The position numbers and the translations under genes are program-made. From Puniceicoccales bacterium (GTDB taxonomy: Bacteria > Verrucomicrobiota > Verrucomicrobiia > Opitutales > JAIRLG01): a stretch of DNA of 7,163 nt. The stretch covers positions 1 through 7,163 of the forward strand of contig JAIRRP010000075.1 in assembly GCA_031255915.1 (NCBI GenBank), written 5' to 3'. This document shows, piece after piece, positions 1 to 4,332 of this stretch. Every line of letters begins with the position of its first letter. The stretch's first letter is position 1. A model generated the notes under the pieces. It worked only from the letters and a program-made list of their open reading frames with translations. It did no database searches and had not been told where the DNA came from.

Positions 1-2
1 AG

Positions 3-290
3 GGAAAGCGCAGTCGTTTCGATGCCTACCGCCAGCAGCATCGTGGAGGGCGCGGATTGATCGCGATCCGAATGGCGAAGGGCGTCGAAGTCGCAGGTGC
101 TTTGGGCATCGGGGATCAGGATGAGATTATGCTCTTCACTTCCTCAGGCCAAGCGGTCCGTTCGCCTGTGAAGGAAATTCGCGTCATCGGTCGGGCCACA
201 CAGGGCGTGCGCTTGATTCATCTCGCCAAGGGCGATGAGCTCATCGCCCTGAATCGCATCGAGGATGTCGATGGCGAGGAGGTCACTTGA
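3..290 (+). CDS. gyrA: DNA gyrase subunit A, C-terminal end (5' truncated by window edge)
   Basis: This is the last 95 residues of GyrA, the DNA-cleaving and DNA-wrapping subunit of gyrase (A2B2), which introduces negative supercoils. The frame is open from base 3, so the protein continues upstream of the window; the internal TTG at 57 is not the start. Visible hallmarks of the final beta-pinwheel blades of the C-terminal domain are GKRSRFDAYR, then RGGRGLIAIR (the repeated GGxG-I element), DEIMLFTSSGQAVR, and VIGRATQGVRLIHL followed by GDELIAL. These match the family's usual closing blade. The protein ends in an acidic tail (EDVDGEEVT), as is common for GyrA. Stem-loop element A starts 20 bases after the TGA stop. 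GyrA and ParC share this fold; the GRATQGVRL motif and tail favour GyrA. Confidence 0.93.
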   Translation, partial: GKRSRFDAYRQQHRGGRGLIAIRMAKGVEVAGALGIGDQDEIMLFTSSGQAVRSPVKEIRVIGRATQGVRLIHLAKGDELIALNRIEDVDGEEVT

Positions 291-310
291 GTTATAGGCC
301 TGTAGTTCTG

Positions 311-415
311 TTTGCCGCCTTTGCGGTAAGGGAAAAATGCAAAGCGGGAGCTTTCATTTTTCCTTACCGCGGCCCGCGTAGCGGGCAGGAGCCCGAAGGG
401 CTCAGAGGCGGCAAA
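311..415 (+). repeat. Three-arm palindromic element A (forward orientation)
   Basis: Outer stem: 311-320 (TTTGCCGCCT) pairs perfectly with 406-415. Inside, in order: a long hairpin (323-339 with 355-370, one bulged G; continuing through AAAGC 341-345 / GCTTT 350-354) capped by GGGA at 346-349, a GNRA-type tetraloop; GCCCGC 372-377 / GCGGGC 381-386 with triloop GTA; and GAGCCC 389-394 / GGGCTC 398-403 with triloop GAA. The element lies 20 bases downstream of the gyrA stop. It shares 45 of 48 bases (371-418) with the reverse complement of element D, and 35 identical bases at the long-arm tip (332-366) with D on the same strand. The element type is not one I can name; REP-, REPIN- or MITE-like is the nearest description. 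Confidence 0.85.
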
Positions 416-418
416 CCC
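404..418 (+). repeat. 15-base direct repeat, copy 1
   Basis: AGAGGCGGCAAACCC forms the right end of element A plus three flanking bases. An identical copy lies at 564-578, exactly 160 bases downstream. The same right-end sequence including the CCC is present, inverted, at the edge of element D with one mismatch, so the CCC probably belongs to the element. Confidence 0.8.
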
Positions 419-471
419 GCCGGTTGGGCCTGGAGACGGTGTTGAGGTAATATCTGTACAATCCGACCTTA

Positions 472-560
472 CGCTGCCTTTCGAGCCTTTTAGGCTCGCC
501 CGCTGTGCGGGCACAGCAGAGCAATGAAAGGAATTTCATTGCCCTGCTGGAAAGGCAGCG
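472..560 (-). repeat. Three-arm palindromic element B (reverse orientation)
   Basis: Outer stem: 472-482 (CGCTGCCTTTC) pairs perfectly with 550-560. Arms in plus-strand order: GAGCCT 483-488 / AGGCTC 492-497 with triloop TTT; GCCCGC 498-503 / GCGGGC 507-512 with triloop TGT; and a long hairpin CAGCAG 514-519 / CTGCTG 544-549, an A/C mismatch, then GCAATGAAA 521-529 / TTTCATTGC 534-542 with loop GGAA (GNRA type). The arm order is the reverse of element A, so it is oriented on the minus strand. The long arm and outer stem differ in sequence from A and D but keep full pairing, which indicates selection for or generation of the fold. It stands 139 bases before the tRNA. Confidence 0.82.
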
Positions 561-563
561 GAT

Positions 564-578
564 AGAGGCGGCAAACCC
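564..578 (+). repeat. 15-base direct repeat, copy 2
   Basis: Identical to 404-418. It stands three bases after element B as an orphan right end with no adjacent left arm. It could be the scar of an insertion of the B-containing segment, or an alternative partner for the left arm of element A (311-320 can pair with 566-575 as well as with 406-415). Confidence 0.75.
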
Positions 579-598
579 TGCTCATCAGGCGGAGAGGC

Positions 599-648
599 AG
601 TGCTTATGAAGAATTTCATGACGCCCGTATGGGCATGCGACGAGCACT
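599..648 (+). other. Small three-way folded segment of unknown nature
   Basis: AGTGCT (599-604) pairs with AGCACT (643-648) and encloses two hairpins: ATGAA 606-610 / TTCAT 615-619, and GCCC 623-626 / GGGC 631-634 with a GTAT loop. The sequence after it (GCACTAATAGC, 644-654) resembles the 3' tail of bacterial 23S rRNA, where a terminal helix is followed by an ACTAATAG-like run. No other rRNA sequence is recognisable upstream. It may be a relic rRNA tail, a fragment of the local repeat family, or chance. Confidence 0.35.
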
Positions 649-691
649 AATAGCATTGACAATAGAGGATGTTGGTGTTCCTTTTTGGCTC

Positions 692-709
692 CTCAGGTGG
701 CTCAGGTGG
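692..709 (+). repeat. Tandem 9-base duplication across the tRNA 5' end
   Basis: CTCAGGTGG occurs at 692-700 and again, directly abutting, at 701-709. The second copy is the start of the tRNA acceptor strand (from its second base) through the D-stem; the first copy lies in the leader. The copy that pairs correctly with the 3' acceptor strand, with the D-stem in register, is the second one. Confidence 0.8.
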
Positions 710-784
710 TGGAATTGGCAGACACGCCAGACTTAGGATCTGGTATCGCAAGATGTGAGGGTTCAAATCCCTCTCTGGGCACCA
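700..784 (+). tRNA. tRNA-Leu(UAG)
   Basis: This is a class II tRNA carrying leucine and reading CUA and other CUN codons. The acceptor stem is 700-706 (GCTCAGG) with 774-780 (TCTGGGC), including two G-U pairs. The D-stem is GTG 709-711 / CAC 723-725. The anticodon stem is CCAGA 727-731 / TCTGG 739-743, with loop CTTAGGA and anticodon TAG at 734-736. A short variable arm (ATC-GCAA-GAT) follows, then T-stem GAGGG 757-761 / CCCTC 769-773 with loop TTCAAAT. The discriminator is A781 and CCA is encoded at 782-784. The long variable region, A discriminator and TAG anticodon fix the identity as leucine. No convincing promoter or T-run terminator is adjacent, so it may be processed from a longer transcript. 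Confidence 0.97.
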
Positions 785-885
785 AGAAATAAGGTATATC
801 ATCAGCTTACGAATGTGGATGCGCAAATTTTCGCCCAAATGCCATAAACGATGGGTTACTTTCGGATGGAGGAAGGTATTTGCCC

Positions 886-1350
886 TTATTTTTTAACCTT
901 GGGGGTATTGGGATGATCACCACCGTCTTGAGTGTCTCCATCGGAGCTCCATTTTCCCGGAGAGTTGAAGACGGAAGCGAGAAAGATTCCGCAAAGGGTG
1001 ATGTCGTAGAGCATGGCCGGATTGAAGTAGGAAAAGGCATTGTTCCTCAGGAACAGCACCTGGGCTAAGTAGATGAGATAGAGCAAAAGGCTAATGCTCC
1101 GAAAATGAAACCCTATCAGAAAACAAAATCCGCCGAGCGTCGCAAGCGTTGCGACGATGCCACCTAGACCTCTGAATGGAGCTGGGCAGTGAAAAAGAAA
1201 ACAGATGGAGTTTGCGAGATGTTGAGAAAAAGCAGCATCAGAAAAAGCAAGAATGCCTTGCATGGTTACCAATGTCCCTACAATACTGCGTAAGATGAAT
1301 TTTGAAAAATGCTCTCTATAAAAAAACTGACTCAATGAATGCATGCCCAT
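886..1350 (-). CDS. DoxX-family-like small integral membrane protein
   Basis: A 154-residue protein with four hydrophobic segments at roughly residues 19-39, 61-82, 85-103 and 110-129. This is the usual size and topology of the DoxX/DUF417-type four-helix membrane family. Family-like elements are the Gly/Leu-rich second helix (GLGGIVATLATLGGFCFLIG) followed by a basic turn (FHFRS), and the post-helix-4 SPGKWSSDG, which resembles the conserved GPGxxSLD end of DoxX proteins. The tail (about 24 residues) is hydrophilic and ends KVKK. Biochemical function is poorly defined in the family; some members are linked to thiol or redox stress, and nothing here identifies a partner. The first ATG (1350) overlaps the ATG of the opposite-strand gene by 8 bases. 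Met3 (1344) or a TTG at 1335 are alternative starts, and none has a clear Shine-Dalgarno sequence. Confidence 0.72.
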   Translation of the reverse strand: MGMHSLSQFFYREHFSKFILRSIVGTLVTMQGILAFSDAAFSQHLANSICFLFHCPAPFRGLGGIVATLATLGGFCFLIGFHFRSISLLLYLIYLAQVLFLRNNAFSYFNPAMLYDITLCGIFLASVFNSPGKWSSDGDTQDGGDHPNTPKVKK

Positions 1351-1357
1351 GACTCAA
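1328..1357. promoter_or_regulatory. Direct repeat TGACTCAA x2, 22-base period, between divergent genes
   Basis: TGACTCAA at 1328-1335 recurs at 1350-1357, flanking the overlapping start codons of the DoxX-like and YggU-like genes. The 22-base period is close to two helical turns, so it could be a tandem operator for divergent promoters. A -10-like TATAAA occurs at 1317-1322 in the plus direction, without a clear -35. The regulatory role is inferred; an 8-base repeat can arise by chance. Confidence 0.25.
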
Positions 1358-1648
1358 GAAAATGAATCTTCAGCAGCAAGAGTAGAATTACTACCTTCCA
1401 GTGATTTATTTTTGAAGGTTATTCCCAATGCTTCCTCCAATAGGGTCATTGGTTGGTGTGGTAATGTCCTAAAGGTTAAGCTGCAGGCACCACCGAAAGA
1501 CGGTCGGGCAAATAGGGCTTTGGTGAAGTTATTGGCCGAACATTTTGAGGTTCCAAAGCGTTCTATCGTCATTTTTTCTGGAGAGAAATCTCGCGAAAAG
1601 AGGATTCGAATAGAAGGCCTGAAAATAGATCCCAAGAAAAAATATTAG
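1343..1648 (+). CDS. YggU/DUF167 family protein
   Basis: A 101-residue protein of the YggU (DUF167, UPF0235) family, which is close to 100 residues in most bacteria. Diagnostic stretches are VIPNASSNRVIG (residues 27-38), VKLQAPPKDGRANRALVKLL (45-64; the A-P-P-x-D/G-x-A-N signature), and a C-terminal GEKSREKRIRIEG (80-92), matching the family's G-x-x-S-R-x-K closing motif. The molecular function of the family is not established. The first 22 residues are polar and outside the conserved core, so the start is uncertain: ATG 1343 or ATG 1349 are both possible, and neither has a good Shine-Dalgarno. It is 36 bases upstream of the pseudouridine synthase start, same strand, so the two are probably co-transcribed. 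Confidence 0.88.
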   Translation: MPMTQENESSAARVELLPSSDLFLKVIPNASSNRVIGWCGNVLKVKLQAPPKDGRANRALVKLLAEHFEVPKRSIVIFSGEKSREKRIRIEGLKIDPKKKY

Positions 1649-1663
1649 ATTCGCAGAATTTAC

Positions 1664-1669
1664 GAGGAG
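1664..1669 (+). promoter_or_regulatory. Shine-Dalgarno GAGGAG before the pseudouridine synthase gene
   Basis: GAGGAG is one of the few strong ribosome-binding sequences in the window. It ends 3 bases before an in-frame TTG (1673) and 15 bases before an in-frame ATG (1685). Neither spacing is ideal: close for the TTG and long for the ATG. It therefore leaves two candidate starts that differ by four residues. Confidence 0.45.
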
Positions 1670-1684
1670 TGTTTGAGTTTTTTC

Positions 1685-2422
1685 ATGGAATGCACTAGAG
1701 AACGTCTTCAAAAATTTCTCTCGGAAGCGGGAATTTGTTCGCGGAGGCAGGGAGAGCTTTGGATAAAAGAGGGCCGTGTGAAGGTCAATGGAATACCCGC
1801 TATGTTGGGGCAATCCGTGTGTGCCGAAAAGGATCACATTTGTGTCGATGGAAAACTCATCAGGCGATTGCCATCTCGGCGGCGGATTGTCCTTATGTTG
1901 AATAAACCGCGAGGGGTGTTGTGCTCTCATGGTGATCCTAAGTTTTGTGAAAGAACCGTTTTTGATTTCATCCCGAAGGAGTATCATAAAGAACGTTTTT
2001 TTTTCTGCGGGCGCTTGGATAAGGAGAGCCAGGGGATGCTTCTGCTGACGAATGATGGCGAATTTGTCCAGAAGGTGACGCATCCTCGTTCCGATATTAC
2101 TAAAATTTATCATGTCTCTTTGCAGCGTGCCATGAGACCTGAGGAGTTGAGGCGTATGGAAGAGGGGATAGAAGAGAATGGGGAATACCTTGTGGCGGAA
2201 AAAGTATGCCTTCTCTCTTCGGATGATGAAGAATCGCGCTGTTGTCTTGAGGTGCATCTCAAGCAGGGGAGAAAGCGCGAGATCCGGCGGATGGTGGAAG
2301 CTTTGAAGAACCGCGTACATCGTCTGAAACGCGTCCAGATCGGGCGGCTGAAGATGAGAGGTATTGTGCCGGGTAAATTGCGCCTGCTCAATGAAAGGGA
2401 AATCGCTTTGCTCTTCGCCTAG
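1685..2422 (+). CDS. Pseudouridine synthase, RsuA/RluB/RluE/RluF family
   Basis: The enzyme isomerises specific uridines in rRNA to pseudouridine. Numbering from ATG 1685 (245 residues): an S4 RNA-binding domain at about 5-50 (RLQKFLSEAGICSRR, EGRVKVNG); MLNKPRGVLCS (71-81), the family's KPxG motif; the catalytic motif GRLDKESQGMLLLTNDGEF with the predicted nucleophile Asp112; KIYHV (140-144); and QGRKREIRRM (194-203), the RsuA-branch signature. Length is typical. S4 plus the R-R-M motif exclude the RluA and TruB branches, but the exact target (16S or 23S position) cannot be read from sequence. TTG 1673 would add MSFF and is closer to the Shine-Dalgarno. A run of nine T (1996-2004) immediately precedes the catalytic motif. 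It probably forms an operon with the YggU-like gene, and element C lies 54 bases after the stop. Confidence 0.93.
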   Translation: MECTRERLQKFLSEAGICSRRQGELWIKEGRVKVNGIPAMLGQSVCAEKDHICVDGKLIRRLPSRRRIVLMLNKPRGVLCSHGDPKFCERTVFDFIPKEYHKERFFFCGRLDKESQGMLLLTNDGEFVQKVTHPRSDITKIYHVSLQRAMRPEELRRMEEGIEENGEYLVAEKVCLLSSDDEESRCCLEVHLKQGRKREIRRMVEALKNRVHRLKRVQIGRLKMRGIVPGKLRLLNEREIALLFA

Positions 2423-2476
2423 CGGAATTGGCGATTCGGGCGTTTTGCGGAAAAATCTTGGTGTTGCGGGCGTTTT

Positions 2477-2576
2477 GGGGCTGTCTTTGCAAGGAAGGGA
2501 AAGGGAAATATTTTTCCCTTTCCCTTCCTTGTGGCCCGCGTAGCGGGCGATCCCGAAGGGATCCAAAGACAGCCCC
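2477..2576 (+). repeat. Three-arm palindromic element C (forward orientation)
   Basis: Outer stem: 2477-2489 (GGGGCTGTCTTTG) pairs perfectly with 2564-2576, 13 base pairs. Arms in order: a 19-base-pair perfect hairpin, 2490-2508 with 2513-2531, purine-rich on the left strand, loop TATT; GCCCGC 2534-2539 / GCGGGC 2543-2548 with triloop GTA; and GATCCC 2549-2554 / GGGATC 2558-2563 with triloop GAA. The architecture and order equal element A, but the third arm has T-A in place of G-C at its third pair and the outer stem is changed on both strands together. It lies just after the pseudouridine synthase gene on the same strand. Its position after a gene could let it act in mRNA 3'-end formation or stability; that is inference. 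Confidence 0.85.
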
Positions 2577-2661
2577 GTGGGGGACTGCAAAACGTCTGAG
2601 GAGATCGCAATCGGAGGCATTTGTAGATGTCGTGTTGCTGTCCGAGTTTCTGAGCCAGAGG

Positions 2662-2767
2662 GTTTGCCGCCTTTGAGCCCTTCGGGCTCTGGCCCGCTAC
2701 GCGGGCCGCGCCAAAGAAAAATGCAAAGCGGGAGCTTTCATTTTTCCTTAGCGCAAAGGCGGCAAAC
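2662..2767 (-). repeat. Three-arm palindromic element D (reverse orientation)
   Basis: Outer stem: 2662-2675 (GTTTGCCGCCTTTG) pairs perfectly with 2754-2767, 14 base pairs. Arms in plus order: GAGCCC 2675-2680 / GGGCTC 2684-2689, triloop TTC; GGCCCGC 2691-2697 / GCGGGCC 2701-2707, triloop TAC; then a long hairpin based on GCGC 2708-2711 / 2751-2754, an imperfect inner section, AAAAATG 2717-2723 / CATTTTT 2739-2745, and AAAGC / GCTTT with loop GGGA (2730-2733). Outer stem and short arms are the near-exact reverse complement of element A, but the tip of the long arm (2716-2750) is identical to A on the same strand. It lies 83 bases downstream of the clpX stop in clpX sense. Confidence 0.85.
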
Positions 2768-2850
2768 AAACCGAATATTCCGCCACAATTTTCTGGATCA
2801 AAGTTGACATTGCCTACCTCACGGAAGCTGCCGAGAAGAGGAAAATTTCC

Positions 2851-4188
2851 TCAAATGGCTTTCGATGCCTTTGTCGGTTCTTCGACCATCTCGTGGGTAA
2901 TGGTGATTTCTTCGACATTTTTTTGGTCCGGAAGGACATACATGATGTCGAACATCACATTTTCCATAATGGCCCGCAATGCCCGTGCGCCGGTTTTTAG
3001 TGAGACAGCTTTGTTGATGATGGCTTTAATGGCTTCGGTTTCCATATGGAGCTTGATGCCTTCCAATGCTAATAGTTTGGAATATTGTTTGATGAGGGCA
3101 TTTTTAGGAATGGAGAGAATGTGTTCGAGGTCTTGTTCCGTGAGCTCATTGAGAACAGAGACGACCGGTAAACGCCCTACGAATTCTGGAATTAAACCGA
3201 AACGAATCAGATCACTGGCCTGTGTGGCGGATAGTAACTGATTTTCTTCCTGTTGTTTTTCGGAGGACTGGTGAAGTGAGTCAAAGCCCATCGTCTTGCG
3301 ACCAATGCGCTCGGAGATGATCTTATCGAGACCCACAAAAGCCCCTCCGCAGATGAAGAGAATATGATCCGTTTTGATGGAGATGTATTCCTGTTCGGGA
3401 TGTTTTCTTCCTCCCTTGGGAGGAACATTGCATTCCGTACCTTCGAGAATTTTCAGCAGCGCCTGCTGCACACCTTCACCCGAGACATCTCGTGAGATCG
3501 AAACATTGTCGGTCTTACGGCCGATCTTGTCGATTTCATCGATGTAAACGATACCACATTCCGTTTTTTTAACATCGTAGTCGGCGGCCTGTAAAAGGCG
3601 TAGGATAATATTTTCAACATCTTCGCCGACATAGCCTGCTTCGGTCAAGGTCGTGGCATCGGCAATGGCAAATGGTACTTCTAGAATCTTCGCCAATGTC
3701 CTGGCGAGCAGAGTTTTTCCGGAACCTGTAGGGCCGATGAGCAGAATGTTGCTCTTTTCGATTTCTACTTCTTTGAGCTGATCATCTTCGATGGATTTTA
3801 GGGGAGTTTCGGAAAGACAAATACCCTCGGATATGAGCCGTTTGTAGTGATTATAGACGGCAACCGAAAGGATTTTTTTTGCATGCTCCTGCCCCACCAC
3901 ATATTCATCCATATATGCTTTAAGTGAGGAAGGTGAGAGCGACTTGAGTACCAGCGGTTGATTAACAGGATGGGATTGAGAATGTCCATCGGTTTCCGTC
4001 GCTAATTCAGATATGTCGATGTCGGTTGCATTTTTATTTCTAAATTCCGAAAATTCGTGAGCGAGTGCGTGTGTACAAGTGGCAACGCATTCATCACAGA
4101 TGTAGATATTGTGGGGCCCGGCGATGAGTTTACGGGCCGTAAATTCATCCTTACCGCAGAAGGAGCAGACGCGCAATGATTTTCCCAT
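2851..4188 (-). CDS. clpX: ATP-dependent Clp protease ATP-binding subunit ClpX
   Basis: AAA+ unfoldase that recognises tagged substrates and threads them into the ClpP peptidase in the cytoplasm. It has 445 residues (E. coli ClpX has 424). It carries an N-terminal zinc-binding domain with Cys8, Cys11, Cys31 and Cys34 (CSFCGK, YICDEC); Walker A GPTGSGKT (152-159); pore loop GYVG (185-188); Walker B IVYIDEID (213-220); the RKH loop (261-263); TMGF (299-302) at the place of the IGF loop that docks ClpP; GRLP with the arginine finger (338-341); and sensor-2 GAR (400-402). The extra length is mainly an acidic insert at about 120-142 before Walker A. All functional motifs are intact and the retained MGF loop suggests a ClpP partner, though clpP is not in the window. 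No Shine-Dalgarno precedes the ATG; a short ORF ends 6 bases upstream, so translational coupling is possible. The stop codon lies in a 15-base palindrome (2838-2852). Confidence 0.97.
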   Translation of the reverse strand: MGKSLRVCSFCGKDEFTARKLIAGPHNIYICDECVATCTHALAHEFSEFRNKNATDIDISELATETDGHSQSHPVNQPLVLKSLSPSSLKAYMDEYVVGQEHAKKILSVAVYNHYKRLISEGICLSETPLKSIEDDQLKEVEIEKSNILLIGPTGSGKTLLARTLAKILEVPFAIADATTLTEAGYVGEDVENIILRLLQAADYDVKKTECGIVYIDEIDKIGRKTDNVSISRDVSGEGVQQALLKILEGTECNVPPKGGRKHPEQEYISIKTDHILFICGGAFVGLDKIISERIGRKTMGFDSLHQSSEKQQEENQLLSATQASDLIRFGLIPEFVGRLPVVSVLNELTEQDLEHILSIPKNALIKQYSKLLALEGIKLHMETEAIKAIINKAVSLKTGARALRAIMENVMFDIMYVLPDQKNVEEITITHEMVEEPTKASKAI

Positions 4189-4194
4189 ATGAGG

Positions 4195-4332
4195 TCAGTT
4201 GGCTATGATTTGTGATTTATCTTGCCCATCGCCAGCCGTAGAATTGGCTCCGTTGAACGCGTAGCTGACGATGATCTGAACGGTTTCCATAGAGAGATAT
4301 AGAAAAGGATTGTAAACGGAGAAACTATACAT
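4195..4332 (-). CDS. Possible small ORF bridging secA and clpX, unrecognised
   Basis: A 45-residue open frame beginning MYSFSVYNPFLYLS and ending KSQIIAN. Its ATG overlaps the secA stop (ATGTATAG, 8 shared bases) and its TGA lies 6 bases before the clpX ATG, so it fills the whole gap in an operon-like way. The N-terminal half is aromatic and hydrophobic, the C-terminal half polar; no motif is recognised. Only a weak GGA precedes the start. The same frame also stays open for another 57 codons inside secA, which weakens the case, since it may be a chance open frame. An internal ATG at 4290 would give 31 residues. If not coding, the 136 bases between secA and clpX hold no other feature that I see. 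Confidence 0.35.
   Translation of the reverse strand: MYSFSVYNPFLYLSMETVQIIVSYAFNGANSTAGDGQDKSQIIAN

Larger units (their letters stand above)
291..699. other. Gene-free region between gyrA and tRNA-Leu, rich in secondary structure
   Basis: I see no credible protein gene on either strand in these 409 bases. The region holds three-arm elements A (311-415) and B (472-560), a 15-base direct repeat (404-418 and 564-578), a small folded segment (599-648), and half of a 9-base tandem duplication touching the tRNA (692-700). A -35-like TTGACA occurs at 656-661, but there is no acceptable -10 about 17 bases later, so I do not call a tRNA promoter. No hairpin followed by a T-run typical of intrinsic termination is evident after gyrA. 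Confidence 0.7.
2423..2850. other. Gene-free region between convergent pseudouridine synthase and clpX genes, holding elements C and D
   Basis: I see no convincing gene here; the open frames are made of the palindromic elements read through. Besides elements C (2477-2576) and D (2662-2767), it has a 10-base direct repeat GGGCGTTTTG at 2438-2447 and 2468-2477. It also has inverted pieces flanking C: GCGAT 2431-2435 with ATCGC 2604-2608, and CGTTTTGC 2441-2448 with GCAAAACG 2587-2594. At 2838-2852 a perfect 15-base palindrome (GAGGAAA-A-TTTCCTC) overlaps the clpX stop codon. None of these has the T-run expected of a simple intrinsic terminator. Confidence 0.65.

Noticed and set aside
218..514. 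Minus-strand 98-codon open frame across gyrA end and elements A and B
   Set aside because: It consists of gyrA antisense plus palindromic element sequence read through; composition and lack of any motif mark it as non-coding. A similar peptide stretch (RKNESSRFAFF) appears in 2419-2769 only because the element tip is repeated.
311..578. CRISPR array
   Set aside because: Repeats are few, palindromic, inverted and unevenly spaced; there are no regular spacers and no cas genes.
656..684. Sigma-70 promoter for the tRNA
   Set aside because: TTGACA is present at 656-661, but the sequence at the -10 distance (TCCTTT) is not acceptable.
1529..2620. Long 363-codon open frame on the minus strand
   Set aside because: It lies opposite the YggU-like and pseudouridine synthase genes, which have clear family motifs, and it shows no domain or ribosome-binding site of its own.
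311..2767. Integron attC sites
   Set aside because: Although strongly folded, the elements lack the paired R/L core sites with GTT/AAC ends, and flanking genes are housekeeping genes rather than cassettes.
311..2767. Simple intrinsic terminators for gyrA, the pseudouridine synthase and clpX
   Set aside because: The stems are strong but none is followed by a T-run on the relevant strand, and the three-arm layout far exceeds a terminator. A termination or mRNA-stability side effect remains possible.
2428..2807. Plus-strand open frames through elements C and D
   Set aside because: They are translations of inverted repeats (SPSGSGPLRGP-like peptides), with no start context and no homology that I recognise.
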